Shown: one piece after another, positions 38,039 to 51,449 of the stretch
Numbering within the stretch: the stretch's first letter is position 1
Layout of the letters: each line of letters opens with the position of its first letter
Made by a program: the position numbers and the translations under genes
Notes under the pieces: generated by a model
Database searches by the model: none
The model's input: only the letters and a program-made list of their open reading frames with translations
Told to the model about the DNA's origin: nothing
Source of the DNA: Daphnia pulex
Lineage: Eukaryota > Arthropoda > Branchiopoda > Diplostraca > Daphniidae
DNA: 64,000 bases
Direction: 5' to 3'
Assembly (NCBI RefSeq): GCF_021134715.1
Contig: NC_060028.1
Span: 518,501 to 582,500, forward strand

Positions 38039-38713
38039 ACTTTCTTTTTCTATTCTTTTATTTCTTATTACATTCCTTTTTATTGTAGTCTATTAGTAGA
38101 TTTAGAAATACATTTAGATTGAGTGCATGCATACCAATGTGATATTCATTTCTCTGATGCATGATCTTCCGTCTGCTATGGCTGATGCTTACGTGTAAAC
38201 GTTAAATAACAAATCCAAACATTTTCTATCTGAAATATCTTGTGTGTGAGTGGCTCCACCCTTTCAAACGGAAATCCTCCACATTTGTGTCGTCAGGCTC
38301 CGTCGAGTTCATTTTTTCAAAATCTCATATCTTCTTATTTTCGTCTTAAAAGATGAAAATGTCTCCAGTGTGGAACAATTTTTCCGAGATCTTGAGCTCA
38401 GCAAGCTCCGCCCACCATTTTCTAACCGCTCCCCCTACCACCACCTTGTCAGCTGTGCTGTGCGGGTACCAGCAGCTTTTCAGTGTCCGCCTGTCGGTTG
38501 CCCCAGAAGGACGTGTCTGCGCGTGTCGGTTTTTGGAAAAAAACTTTGTTACTATTTTTTAATTCAGTGAACATTTACCAACAACCAAATTTTTAAATCA
38601 TGAAACGTCCCACGGATTACACGAGAAATTTTTTGTGAATTTTTTATTCAACATTTTCCGAGAAATAAAAAATTTTTAACTTTTACAAAGAAAATTCGAT
38701 TTTTCTGGAGAAA

Positions 38714-38890
38714 ATGGTGGTCGTGAAATTAATTGTGATTGTTTTAGTGTTGTTGTTGCGGTTGTCTGTCGTCGATTCGGATGCTTCTTCTTCGACAGTG
38801 ATTCAGCGATTAATTGTCCGGCTAGAAGATCCGTCATCTCATCCGTCATCCGACAATTGCACACTCTTTTTAAAATTGGAAAACGTTTGA
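38714..38890 (+). CDS. Candidate small secreted peptide, unit 1
   Basis: 58-aa frame, ATG at 38,714, with a typical signal peptide (MVVVKLIVIVLVLLLRLSVV, residues 1-20) and a short polar remainder ending LFLKLENV. In unit 2 it is intact with a handful of changes. A frame on the other strand overlaps it. It could also be the first exon of a longer gene. Low support. Confidence 0.35.
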   Translation: MVVVKLIVIVLVLLLRLSVVDSDASSSTVIQRLIVRLEDPSSHPSSDNCTLFLKLENV

Positions 38891-39539
38891 AATTTACCTG
38901 AAAGAGAAGTTCCAGACGGTCGTTTGCAAAGTATAGGGCATGAGTGTCAGTTAAAGTCCCGCTTAGCAAAAGGTAAGAGCGACAAGTCGACTTGTTTGGC
39001 TGAGGCGCTTGGACGATCAAAATATGGTTGGGCTGATTGTATGTCAACAAGAGGTTACGTTAATCTTCGCAACGCAGGAAAGGTTTATACAAAGTCCTAA
39101 ACTACTAGAAACTCGTCAACTCGGTTTGCACTTCATCCAGAAGTTTGCCGTCTTCTCCAGTTTTGGTTTCGGGGACAATTTCTTTTAAAGTGAGATGTTA
39201 GTGATAAAGTCCAAAAGAAATCCACGTCCGTCCGTGCAGCGAAATTTTTCAAACAGTGCACATAACATTTTTGTTGCCGTTTTTTGGGGTGTTTAAAACT
39301 AGAATGCCAAAACATCATTTTAAAATTTTTAGCTAATTTTCCCGTAATTCTTACAAGGTTGCTCGGTGACTTAGCCGAAGGCCAACGCTTGCAACGCGAG
39401 GTCTAGTACTTTTAAAAAGTTCGTCTGCCTGCGTTGCCAAATCTCAAATAAATTGAACCGATATTTCTTCTGACTTGGCAACTTTGTATCTTTGAGTTCG
39501 AAGGACGGAACGGAAGGACGAAGTCGAATGATCGGAATG

Positions 39540-40223
39540 AAGCTTACAAACTTCCCTTACATTCATCAAAGTTAACATCAATGGAATGGAAGCTGCAATT
39601 TCAAATATCAGTTTTCGAGAATCCATCATCGCAAATTTATGGTCATCTCTAAATTTCCAAAGGAAAGGTAAGCAAAATGAGAAAAGAAATTTGCACAATT
39701 TGAGGTTTCTGGGTTGATACAATTGGTGAATGTAGCCAACGGTAAAAGTACGAGTTCCACACGTGGGAATGTCGTGAAATGCCCACCATTCTTCTTGCGT
39801 ACCCTAGAAAACTGTTTTTATTACCCATCCAAATCATTTCTAATTAAGCGACTATTGTGTTACTAAATGTTTCTCTTGATGCAATTTGCAGGCATTGATA
39901 AACATGGATTTCATTGTTCAAATATTCCCAGCCATTGTGAGATTTTTTTGACTGGACATGACTAAAAGGACTTGAGGGAAAATGTCTGCTGCTGTGTCAC
40001 CTCTCAAACGGATCTTTCAACATGGTAAGAACATTTCTATTTCTTTGTCATTTTGTGATCAATGATTTCAAATACTGTTCACATTCAGAGTGTTTGTGCT
40101 GACAAAATTACCCAATTATGAGATGTTTCTTTTTTGAAATTGTTAAATACTTTAAAAACAATGTTTCTTATAAAGATTTTTATTCTTACAGGACTCTACT
40201 GGATGTGTCCTGAAAGAAGATGG
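39540..40223 (+). other. Spliced transcript of unclear coding value, unit 2
   Basis: Same three-exon layout as in unit 1: exon ends at 39,667 (GAAAG|GTAAGC), 39,892-40,024, and 40,192-40,223. Exon 3 differs in sequence from units 1 and 3 and keeps the frame from MSAAVSPLKRIFQHG open (GLYWMCPERRW), unlike the other two. Confidence 0.35.
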
Positions 40224-41108
40224 GTGAGTACAATTTTAAAAGTTTTAATAATCTAGTATGTATTTGTTTTTTTAAATACAAAATTTAAATTGTATATGGT
40301 TTTTTTGTTGTCAATTCTCTTTAATCAGTCGTTAATTTATCGGAATGTAAGAATTTGCTTGTTAGTAAAGTGCTGACGTGCGCCAATGTAAATTACACGC
40401 GCCTCTTCTCGGAATTCCCCATTTTATGTCAATTTTGTCAAGTTAGGGTTCTTGGAAACGAGTATAAGAAAAAGCTAGTACCGTGTCATCAGAATTTTTA
40501 TTACCAGTACGTCTCCTGGTTAACATATTATTATTTAAAGAAGAAAATAACACGACGGGTCAAAACATACAAAAAGAAACGCAGGCAAATTTGGTAAAAG
40601 TTATTCGAAACGAGCCATCAAAAGTACACAGGGGGAAAGAAATATGCATAGGGAAGATGCACACTGTGATGCAGCATTTCGCCAAAGGAAATGCGCCATA
40701 AAGAAAACACGAGGAACTCATTTGTACTCGCATGCATACACACACTGTGTGTGTAGTATATCTGGCTGAAAGCCGGAATGGTAATTGGGAAGATGGGCTA
40801 AAAGGCAACGGTCGTAACATGAGCCCAACCACTGCGTTATGGGCTGTTGCACTCGGCCCCTACATTCCCGTTGAAACGGTCGTAGCTCTCAGCAGGGGAG
40901 TTTGGTAGTACTGCATCTTCTTTGATCGAGTCTCGCTGCTGTTCTTATCTCATCTGCTGCTGCTGCCGTTCCTGCTTGATCGAATGTTTGACATTCCAAA
41001 AATGATTAACATAAAAGTAGTTTCCCGGCTGCTGCTGCTAGATTTGCCACACACAACAGAGTTTATGTATGTGGGGCTTTTTGATAATATTTTAAAAGGG
41101 ATTTTTGA

Positions 41109-42094
41109 CTATGTACCGAAATGGAATTCGCCTTTAAGAGCGTAGTAGCCTTTTTCGTCCTTGGGATCTGTCATCGACAGCAACTGAACGCTCTCAACCA
41201 CCTGCCACCAAAATAAAATGTTTAACCTTGGGAATATCAGCTGATTTGGCACTGCGTGAATATTTTGTTGTTACCTGTCGACCGAAGACGCAATCAACGT
41301 GTTTTTCGTACAAATGGGAGGCCACAGCCTTGATCCCCTGAGAAAAACCGAAAAAAGAAGAAAAACAAAATTTAATTAATGACAATTCCCCATAATTCAC
41401 GTATACCGCCAAAGGCGATTTTGTTTTTTTTACTTTTCGATTAAGGCTGGGATCTTTGGACAATTTGAGGAGAGTTACGTGCGGCGTGAATCTGTCCCCG
41501 TCTATTAGCGTGAGGCCGGCCGTTTGGCAACGTTCACGTAACGATTTGGAAAGATGAATCAGGTGCTCTGTGCCTTCACTTTCTTCTTTCACATTGGCGT
41601 AGATGACTTTGTTGTCAAAGTGGCCAACCTGTGCCAAGTGGAGGTCCAGCTGTTGAGTTTGTAGCCTGGAAGTCGAGAAGACTCTCACCGTTTCCTCCAG
41701 AACCTGATTGGCCCTTGTCAAAGACAAATGGACAGTTGCTGATTGCTACCCCCTGCTGTGCAACACACTCGTTAATCACCTGACCAAATCCTCTGGGCTG
41801 GACAGGTGTGCAACTGCCAGCGTGATGTGGAGAGTTGATGGAGACACCAGGGCGCTGCTCAACTCGGGTTCCTGCTCCAATATGGTCCTGTGAACGTTGT
41901 GGACTGCTTCCACGATCTGCCAAGAATTGAAATGTTACCTCCACAGACAAACTGGACATATGCTTTTGAATTTTGATTAATACCTGACAATCTGAAATTT
42001 GGACAGCAAAGAAGTGATTGGCCCTGGGCGTTTTATTTTTAGACTCGTGCCCTTTCTTCCATTTGGAATTCCGTAGTACCGGGCCGCCGCTCAT
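41109..42094 (-). CDS. AKAP7-like 2H phosphodiesterase-family protein, unit 2
   Basis: Five exons on minus (42094-41984, 41916-41780, 41713-41434, 41337-41275, 41201-41109) give 227 aa with both H-x-T motifs (HIT at 67-69, HVT at 161-163). Intron 3 is only 96 nt, the ancestral form of the intron that is enlarged in unit 1. A TAG near 41,747 falls inside the 66-nt intron 2 and does not break the frame. Differences from unit 1 are few (VGHFDNK, YANVKEE, C-terminal YYALKGEFHF). The gene looks functional. Its head faces the intergenic 5 kb before the GT31-like gene. Confidence 0.85.
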
Positions 42095-43828
42095 CTTCCT
42101 GATGAAGTGTAATATTTTAAGGTGGAAAAAAGTCGTTAAAAAGTGCATATGCAACAGCAGGTGGCGCGTATAGTCGAGACAAAGCCAAACCCCACAGCAG
42201 CAATTGTCGCATTACGTACGGTTTTTATCTTTTTCTTTCTCTTCTCTCTGGTAAAAAAGCGTATCGGCAACGTTTTCACCTGACAACCAGCAAAGAGAAA
42301 GTGATCAGTTGTTGATGGGTATTTATTTATAAATGTTGTTGTTGTTGCTGTCAATTCGGAAAATTACAGACGAAGAAGAAAAAAGAAAGCGTTGTCGCCA
42401 GATTGCTGGGTAATTGAACTCGTCGATGACTGACAATGACTCATGCACTCATGTGTGTTGTGTTTGAATAAATGTAGGTCAAACAAGAAGTCGGAAGAAA
42501 AGACGGTCACGTCAGTCACACAAAGAATTTTCGATTGTATTCACGCTGGACGCTCATTCTTCACCAACAATGGCCGTCAAGAGAGAACGAAAACATTCGT
42601 GAGAAAATCTCTCCAGTCGGAATCGTCAACACACAAAATCGGAAGGAAATAATAAAGAGACTGGTGATATATTCACAAACCGAAAAAATAAAAATTCAAG
42701 CCCGTTATTATGACCGGGGGTAATATCGGTAAGAAAGCTAGAAAAACCGTTGTTAAAAAAAAGTTTCTTAACTAATAAAATCACGAAAGTTTAACTATTT
42801 CTCACACAAGAAATTAAACTTTTTGCAGTTGGTGGGAATGATTAAAAATAAATGCCAAGGTTCTGTAATAATAAAGAACAACGGAATTTCTTGTCGCCAA
42901 AATGGCGCACGTTTTATAATAAGTATATATTGTGTGTTGTTTCAGCTTAGCTTGTGCCTTATTGAGTCTCTGCGCCTTAAATGGAGTGAAAGTCTATGAT
43001 GTAAAAATCACACAGGGGTCCCATTTAGAAATACTTGGATGCTGGGCAGCATAGAATATTATTATAGTGAATGCGCCCTGACTCTGCAACATATTAAAAA
43101 CCATCAAAATGATACTGCCAATGTATAGCTTAGAACTCTCTCTACTTATACGATCAAGGCCTCAGGGTACCCACCCAAAAATTAAACTCAAAATTGTTCC
43201 AAAAAATATGCACAAAGATGCAAACAATGACGAGGTGTAATAATAACACGACCACTAGAGTAAATGAGACAAACTAGTTCCAGGGGATTTGCGTAGGCCT
43301 ATTAGCCTTGTTATAATTCAATTGGTGATGATGATGAAGAACAAGCACGAGCTCCCCCGAGAATATAAGGAGAGAGTTAGACACTCTGTGACATGGCGCT
43401 AGCTCGGGGTTCAGTTCAAAGAGGTTAGAAGAAGAAGAAGAACTCCTTTCTATTTTATATGGGTGTGTGTAACAATAGAGAACTCTCTCTCTCTCCTGGA
43501 ACATCTAGTAGCTGCTAGAGTCTAACTAATTACGACGTCTTCTCCTAATAAGGAGCCGCTGTATATACCCACCTTCATTGTGTACTAGTGTCTGATTTTT
43601 ACATGTCTTTTCTCACTGGTTAGATTGTGTAATATTTGACCTTGTTTTCTCTATACTAGCTGTATGCTAATGAGACAAAAAAAATTTAATTTTTCAATCA
43701 ACTTTTTTTTTTAAATTTTTCAATCAGAGACGGGGAAATTATTATTCCAATTTTATTATGTATGCGGGTCAATTTTTTCGATCGAAACAAAATGAGCGAA
43801 ATTTTGATGTTGTGAACTTTCACACACA

Positions 43829-43987
43829 ATGGCCACCACCACCACCAGTTCAGCCGAATATGATGAATATCAAAAGGAGTCATTCGTCATTTTGAAACCT
43901 TCCGGCTCTCTGGCTGGATATAGTTTGTTTATAACGAGGTTTCACCGCTCCCAGCCCGACTTTGTGCATATATTATTAATGGTGTAA
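43829..43987 (+). CDS. Candidate 52-aa small ORF, unit 2
   Basis: Unit 2 counterpart of the ORF at 31,881: same length and frame, with one silent and one conservative (M to V) change. No known domain. Confidence 0.25.
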   Translation: MATTTTSSAEYDEYQKESFVILKPSGSLAGYSLFITRFHRSQPDFVHILLMV

Positions 43988-46900
43988 CGTATAACTTTTA
44001 CACGTGCCCATTTATACCCACAGTATACTACGACGACTACTATAGACTATAGTATCTACTATGTGTGTTATTATTCTCCATACAAGTGTCCAATATCATC
44101 ACCTTTTCTTTTTGGTAAAATTTTCCAGTCCCGCCCAATTGATGGATTGTTATATGCGGTGCTGTGTGTGTGTATTATTTTTACAAAAAATTTAAAAAAT
44201 AGAACAGACTTTTTATTTTAAATAAGGACAAAATGTTGACGATCAAATAAAACGATCTAAATACCTTAGCAAAGCAAATTCTTATTTTATTATGTAAATA
44301 AATAAACTGACACACTTATTGCGGAATAAACTGAATGCAGTTATATAAATAAATGGAATTGTCTAATTCTCGTTTTTCCTGGGTGAAATTGTAGAAACAC
44401 GATGGAAAACTATTCCAGGTATTTATTATTTCTTTTCAGTTGGCAAAATATGCATAAATTTATTACAGCAGCAGCTAGAGGCCCCGCTATTACATGAACG
44501 TGAAAAATTCTTTTGGCACAGCAACGGTGAAAGGGATAGAGGGTCATTGATTTTTCTTTTTTTCTTTTTTTATTCCGTAATAATTTAAGCGCAAATTTGT
44601 AATATTTATTTCGATGCGACGCGGCTGCTGCCGTGAGTTTCACCACGTCAATTTATTTTTTTCTGCCGCCCATTATAACCGATAATATACAAAGTATATG
44701 CAAATCTTTTCTATCGGCGGGTCTTCTATTCTATTTGTTCACATAGAATAAAACCCCCAAAAAAGTCTGAAATATAAATTTCATTGCCGAGAGAAGAAGC
44801 TAAGCTTGTGTGGCAATTAAAATGTATATATTACCATCATCTCTCCTGCGCATATTTTTTCCGTTTGAGAATTTATTTATTTTATTCATCGGCCTGGAGA
44901 ATAACAAGTATTTGGCCCCAGGGGCCGGAATAATTTCATCTAGAAGAAAGACATGTGGAATAACTTTACCGCGATGATCTTATGACATCAATTTGCATAC
45001 GAGCATATATACATACACAGGGGGGTGGGTGGGTCATCGTAAATAAGTTAAGAAAAAAGTCAATTAAAAATTCAAATTAATTTTTTCTTAAATTTCAATT
45101 TATATGAAATTATTTATAATTCCGACACGATGAATAATTACATTTTTAAAATCGCTAGTGGGCCAATTATGATTTTAAATATTAAAATTTGTTCGACTAT
45201 TCCTTTCACTTTTTATATACTAAAACGACACTTTGAGTCGAGCTGTGTGTGACTTTTATACCTTTTAAAATATTCGTGGGACGGCATCACATAGAATAAT
45301 AGAACCGTCCGCACACATGACGTAATTCGAGTCCATAAATGTGTAAACGTCTTGAATTTCCCCCCTTCCATCCCCAGTCTATATAGTGGGGTAAAAGTCC
45401 GTTCTGTTTTTCTTTCTTTCTTTCGTGTGAGAAATTTTTCGGTTTTCTTGTCCATAAATGATTGCGGGACCGTAAAAAAAGACCCCCGACTTCCGGCGAG
45501 TGTGTGTCTGCGCTAGCTCCTCCGGATTTGAACCCACCAGTCGAAATACGACACTATATGGTTGTATATAAGGTAACAAACGAACAACAACCCAGCAGTG
45601 AGTTTTTTGGGGGCATAAAATGCCGGAGGCTATAAGCCGCAGGCGATGTATAAAAGATCGATCGACGATGATGATTGAAACCGTGATTTCGTTTCTTCAT
45701 CATCGTATTATAGGCTAGTACTCTTATTGTTGCGTGAAATATTATTCATTTTGTGATGTGTGCGGGGTGTGTTTGATGAATGGCATTTCACATTTATTCA
45801 GACGCTGTAAATAACGATTGAGACCGTAGTAGTATATAGTCGGCCTATATTTACAGACGATATTATAGCGGAGAAAATAATAATTGAATGCCAGCAGAGA
45901 CGGGTTTTCTTTTATAGAAATGGATACAGCGGATGGAAGAGAAAAACGGGCTGATGGATCGACGTGCTGCACATTGTGCCATTGTTTGCCTGGCCAATCG
46001 TCTCTACTGCAGTCATATTGAATGGCACGCATGTTTATTATTATTATAAGAAAAAGAAGAAAAAATCTTCTTCACAATAAACAAACAAGTCGTGACGCAA
46101 TGATGGAATAATAGCTCGGGAAAAAAGAATAAGAAAAAATGTTTTGTGTGTGTTATTTTCTCCGGCGATTCCTATCGCGACTGTGCTGCGCGCAGCGATT
46201 AGGGTTACATGTAGCACACACACCTGTGTGTCACGAAACGTATCTATTCAAGCTCTTAGATAGGGGGGAGAAGCCAAAATCAAAATTTTTACAATATTTT
46301 TCCCATAGAGAAAAAAGAGAAAAAATGAACATGGAAAATGGCCATTTTGGCTGATTGAATATTATATACGACGAGACCTATACACCTCCCAAATAGGTTA
46401 AACGTGATGTCCAGCAACTTGTTCCACTCACACCGAAAATGTGTACATGTGGGAAAAGGAACAAAACAGGACGAGGCGTGACTGGCACACAAGGTGCAAG
46501 CTTATAGTAAGTAGCATCTTTTTAGATATAGTACTATAGGGGCGGCTATATCACTGTGGGAAATGTATATCACAAATCCGGGCGGTAAAAACTATGGACA
46601 CAGAAGCGGACACGAGATCAAAAGATGCCCCTGAGAATTTAGATTTTCTTTCGGGGAATTTTCTATTTAGTCGAGAGAGAGAGAAAGTGATGGCGGCTTT
46701 AGATGTTGCAAAAGGATATTACATATATAAATTTTAACAAATGTCCAAATATGTATTTCGTGTGTAGATACTACTCCCGGCAGCATCCGAAAGATTATGA
46801 CATCATAGGCAAACATTTTTATTTTTTTATTTTATACGAGCGCCAATGAAAAACGTTTTAAAATTCCTTATAAAGAACATTTGTGAATATGACGTCTTAT

Positions 46901-48086
46901 TTCTGGGCTGAACAAAAATTACGTCGCAACATTTTTCTTCCATATAGTATAATTACATATGCAAATTATCCCTTTTTTCCTTGTTACCTATATTCCTATA
47001 TCCATCGATATGTAACAACCGCGCACAACAATTGATAATTAGATTCAATAGCCTATTATAGCTTCCGGGGCTATTCGATCTATTTTGTTATTAACGAGGT
47101 GAGCTGAAGAAAATGGATATCTCTCTCTATTCAGATTACATAGGTTGATACCATATCATTCCCGAATATAATTTTTGTTTTTTTCTCACGTCATCGATTC
47201 CCGAACGAACGTGCCATAATTCACCTGGAAGGCATCACATTCACTGGCGATATATAATACAACAACCGCATCTGATATGGAGAGAGAGTGCTGTGCTGTG
47301 GACTGGTTTTCTATATCCACATATGATGCGGATTGATACGTGAGCTGTGTCGATTCGTCGACACCTTTTTTCTCTCTCTCCCGAAAAAATGCATGTGTGT
47401 GTGTAGGCTATATATGCTTTCCTTTTTTCGTGTCTATTATTTTAGCTGCGGGGAGGATATAACTCTTTCTTGTTATCTCTTTTTCTCTCTATAAAAAGAA
47501 ATATGTTATTTTAGGCTACTACTTATTATTATTATTATTTTGTCCCGCCCGAATTGCGTCAAGTCACTATGGCCGCCATTTTGAAATTTTTGACAGTCGT
47601 TCGCGTGTCCTCAATCCCCCCATCGCTGTGCATGGATGATTCTATAATACGATGATGGAGCTCATTTTCAATTGTGTGGATGAAGAATATAAAAGGATTG
47701 AGGACATCCCTAGAAAATGTCGACGACAATTATACCCAGAGTCACATGTCGTCAAAGTTACAAAAATTGATGGATGATCGTGGAATCAATGGGGAGGAAA
47801 CAAAAATGGCCGACCGGAACAGAAGCTATACAGAAAAACAAGATTTTGATGGATGGAAACTTTTGTAAAACGATTCCTATCGGTTGAAATTGATCACGTG
47901 CTGGTTTGATACAAAAGGAGCCACTGGTTTTTCCAGATTTATCGACGATCGAATATCTGAAAAATATAATCCGAGTAGAGTGAAAGTTTCGATACCAAAC
48001 TCTTGTCATTTAGTACACGTCAACTTAAACACGTTTGATGGCGAATACGTGATCAAAATGATATTGCACAGCTCATGTTTAATTGG

Positions 48087-48131
48087 TATAAAACAATGCA
48101 GATGTATTCGATTTTGATTAGTAGCTAATCA
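48087..48131 (+). promoter_or_regulatory. TATA box and palindrome before the GT31-like gene, unit 2
   Basis: TATAAAA at 48,087-48,093 followed by GATTAG/CTAATC at 48,117-48,131, as in unit 1. Confidence 0.55.
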
Positions 48132-48181
48132 GCAACGCAACCTGGTACATCTCTGAAAAGGTAACCTCTGTACAAGAGAAA

Positions 48182-49669
48182 ATGGCATCATTTCATTTAA
48201 TTACGTTAATTATCGTTGTAATGGCTTATTCGTCGTCTGCATTGATCGACATCAATCAATGTATTTCGTATCGTTATTTGCCCTGTATCAACGGTAAGAA
48301 TCAAGATCCTACCCTCATATCCAAGGATGAAACTATCATCAAATACAACGAGTCCACGTGCATTGTCTACCAATACGTCCCGTGCCGGGACGGTTTGAAG
48401 AGTTTGTCCCTGATGTACAACAATGCCAGCAAAGGTGTTGACCAGTCGACCAGCTGCCAAAGCAAAACGGCCCTGGCCACCGCCTTGCTGACCAAAAGTT
48501 ACTGCGAATCGAATTTAACCAGCTGCCTGGGTCAGAAAGATGACATCACCATCGAATTGAAGAACACAGCAAACGATTGGGAGATTCGATACCACAAGTC
48601 CGTCAACGAGAAGAAATTCCTGTCCGATTACATGGTGTCCGTTTGGGACACTAGGATCATCGATGAAGAAGCGGAAAAAGCCAAGCCCATCAAGGATCGA
48701 ATGCGGGACTACATTCGTTATTCGGTACAAAATTATTAGGCCTATAATTATTATTTTATTAATTAATTAATTATTATTATTATTATTTAAGGTGGCCCGT
48801 TTGGGTCTACGCGAATTGGTCAACGTGCAACCACTCATACCAGATTTCGGCGTCGTTTACAACGACATTCTATCGTTCAAGTATCCCATCAACGTCCCTG
48901 GGTGTTACAAAAACGGGGCGGCAACGTCCCTTTATCCCAGTTTGTTTGTGGCCGTCTCGGGAGTGGCATCAACCGACATCAACAACCAGAAAAGACGCGA
49001 CGAAATTCGAACCATTTTCAACAAGGAAATCCCAGACCTGAAGAAAAATCTCTTCAGTTCAATCAATTTCGCATTCTTCCTGGGCCAACCGGTAGATGTT
49101 GCCAACCAAAATCTCGTCGACCAGGAGAGCGCCAAGAACAAAGATGTCATCCAGGTGGACATGATCGACAATGGCAAGAACGACTCGATGAAAATGGCCG
49201 CCATCTTTAATTGGGTTCGGCAATTTTGCGGTGATGTCGACGTCGTTTTCAAGATCGACGAGAATTTCCAAATATCCACGTTGAGGAAACTCGGTTCGGC
49301 GTTGACGGATAAACTTATTCCCGACACTTTTGTCTACGGCGTCAAGGGAGACATGCGCCCACAACGAGAAGGTAATATTTAAATTTCAACTTTATTTTAA
49401 CAAGAATTTTATTTGACCTGATGATTTTATTAATAGTTGGAAAACGGATGATTACAATGGAGGAATTTCCCTGGAAAACTTTACCTGCGTATTTCAACGG
49501 ATTGGCTTATTTCATCACCGGCAATATGATCGAACCTTTAATGGCGGCCTTCCAGACTGTTCCCATGCTTCCATTGGAAGACGTTTATTTGGGCATTTGC
49601 ATCATCAAATCCGACATGAAGCTATATACTTATTGCGGAAGGGACATTGGCACCAGTAAATGTTTTTAA
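48182..49669 (+). CDS. Secreted GT31 (beta-1,3-galactosyltransferase-like) protein, unit 2
   Basis: Three exons (48182-48724, 48792-49371, 49437-49669) give 451 aa, almost identical to unit 1. Visible changes include K to T in the KNKANDW stretch and P to Q and I to F near the start of exon 2; at the last two sites unit 2 agrees with unit 3. The GT31 landmarks and the altered FKIDEN motif are the same. Near identity to unit 1 against a diverged unit 3 suggests recent exchange between units 1 and 2. Confidence 0.8.
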
Positions 49670-49703
49670 AAGTTGCAAATTTTCGCAAATTTTACATCCT
49701 TCC

Positions 49704-49803
49704 CCTGACGACACTGGCATTTCTAATGGATTGTGATTGATTATTTAAGCTAAAAAATGTTGTAAAATAATTAAAATCCATTGGAAATGCCAGTTTCGTC
49801 AGG
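49704..49803. repeat. Hairpin of 100 bp behind the GT31-like gene, unit 2
   Basis: Same arms as at 37,785, with one more paired position (GCCAGTTTCGTCAGG arm). Confidence 0.65.
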
Positions 49804-49809
49804 TTGGAT

Positions 49810-49957
49810 AATGTTGGATATCATATATTTCTTAATCTACTGATGGACTAAAACTACATGTAGTTTTAAACTAAAATTTTATGTAACTAAAATTTAACTA
49901 AAACTACATGTAGTTTAGTCCATCAGTAGATTTATAAAATAGGATATATCCGACATT
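49810..49957. repeat. MITE-like inverted repeat, unit 2
   Basis: Counterpart of 37,891-38,038. The central arms pair better here because both read ACTACATGTAGTTT. Confidence 0.65.
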
Positions 49958-50631
49958 AATTTCTTTTTCTATTCTTTTATTTCTTATTACATTCCTTTTT
50001 ATTGTAGTCTATTAGTAGATTTGAAATACATTTAGATTGAGTGCATGCATACCAATGTGATATTCATTTCTCTGATGCATGATCTTCCGTCTGCTATGGC
50101 TGATGCTTACGTGTAAACGTTAAATAACAAATCCAAACATTTTCTATCTGAAATATCTTGTGTGTGAGTGGCTCCACCCTTGCAAACGGAAATCCTCCAC
50201 ATTTGTGTCGTCAGGCTCCGTCGAGTTCATTTTTAAAAAATCTCCTATCTTCTTATTTTCGTCTTAAAAGATGAAAATGTCTCCAGTGTGGAACAATTTT
50301 TCCGAGATCTTGAGCTCAGCAAGCTCCGCCCACCATTTTCTAACCGCTCCCCCTACCACCACCTTGTCAGCTGTGCTGTGCGGGTACCAGCAGCTTTTCA
50401 GTGTCTGCCTGTCGGTTGCCCCAGAAGGACGTGTCTGTGCGTGTCGGTTTTTTTGAAAAAAACTTTGTTACTATTTTTTAATTCAGTGAACATTTACCAA
50501 CAACCAAATTTTTAAATCATGAAACGTCCCACGGATTAGACGAGAAAATTTTTTTGAATTTTTTTTTCAAAATTTTCCGAGAAATAAAAAATTTTAACTT
50601 TGAAAAAGAAAATTCGATTTTTCTGGAGAAA

Positions 50632-50808
50632 ATGGTGGTCGTGAAATTAATTGTGATTGTTTTAATGTTGTTGTTCCGGTTGTCTGTCGTCGATTCGGAT
50701 GCTTCTTCTTCGTCAGTGATTCAGCGATTAATTGTCCGGCTAGAAGATCCGTCATCTCATGCGTCATCCGACAATTGCACACTCTTTTTAAAATTGGAAA
50801 ACGTTTGA
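50632..50808 (+). CDS. Candidate small secreted peptide, unit 2
   Basis: 58-aa frame with signal peptide MVVVKLIVIVLMLLFRLSVV, counterpart of 38,714-38,890. Changes are scattered and the frame is kept. The matching part of unit 3 lies beyond the window. Confidence 0.35.
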   Translation: MVVVKLIVIVLMLLFRLSVVDSDASSSSVIQRLIVRLEDPSSHASSDNCTLFLKLENV

Positions 50809-51449
50809 AATTTACCTGAAAGAGAAGTTCCAGACGGTCGTTTGCAAAGTATAGGGCATGAGTGTCAGTTAAAGTCCCGCTTAGCGACAGGTAAGAGCGA
50901 CAAGTCGACTTGTTTGGCTGAGGCGCTTGGACGATCAAAATATGGTTGGGCTGGTTGTATGTCAAGAAGAGGTTACGTTAATCTTCGCAAAAACGCAGGA
51001 AAGCGTAGGGTTTATACAAAGTCCTAAACTACTAGAAACTCGTCAACTCGGTTTGCACTTCATCCAGAAGTTTGCCGTCTTCTCCAGTTTTGGTTTCGGG
51101 GACAATTTCTTTTAAAGTGAGATGTTAGTGATAAAGTCCAAAAGAAATCCACGTCCGTCCGTGCAGCGAAATTTTTCAAACAGTGCACATAACATTTTTG
51201 TTGCCGTTTTTTGGGGTGTTTAAAAACTAGAATGTCAAAACATCATTTTAAAATTTTTAGCTAATTTTCCCGTAATTCTTACAAGGTTGCTCGGTGACTT
51301 AGCCGAAGGCCAACGCTTGCAACGCGAGGTCGAGAGCCCTAGTACTTTTAAAAAGTTCGTCTGCCTGCGTTGCCAAATCTCAAATAAATTGAACTGATAT
51401 TTCTTCTGACTTGGCAACTTTGTATTTTTGTTCTTAAACTTCCCTTACC

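Larger units (their letters stand above)
24730..39406. repeat. Large tandem unit 1 (14.7 kb with insertions)
   Basis: First of three direct repeats. It begins at TACTTTTAAAA followed by GTTCGTCTGCCTGCGTTGCC, the same string that opens units 2 and 3. Contents in order: spliced + transcript, AKAP7-like gene on minus, about 5 kb intergenic, GT31-like gene on +, two hairpins, short ORFs. It is longer than the others because of 2.76 kb of mobile DNA in an AKAP7-like intron (26,703-29,461). Confidence 0.9.
39407..51342. repeat. Large tandem unit 2 (11.9 kb)
   Basis: Second direct repeat, starting at the same TACTTTTAAAA string. It lacks the elements found in units 1 and 3, so it shows the unfilled state of both insertion sites. 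Long stretches (about 41.4-43.2 and 47.4-49.8 kb) are almost identical to unit 1, while others (about 44.4-46.7 kb) are closer to unit 3. Confidence 0.9.

Noticed and set aside
38676-39050. 124-codon minus frame (HILIVQAPQPNK...) and its unit 2 counterpart at 50,594-50,965
   Set aside because: It ends near a plausible donor, but no partner exons keep frame, it overlaps the candidate signal-peptide ORF, and I recognise no family.
39700-39800. Minus frame GTQEEWWAFHDIPTCGTRTF in the first intron of the + transcript
   Set aside because: Protein-like and behind a good acceptor (tttctag), but stopped in unit 1 and without neighbouring exons.
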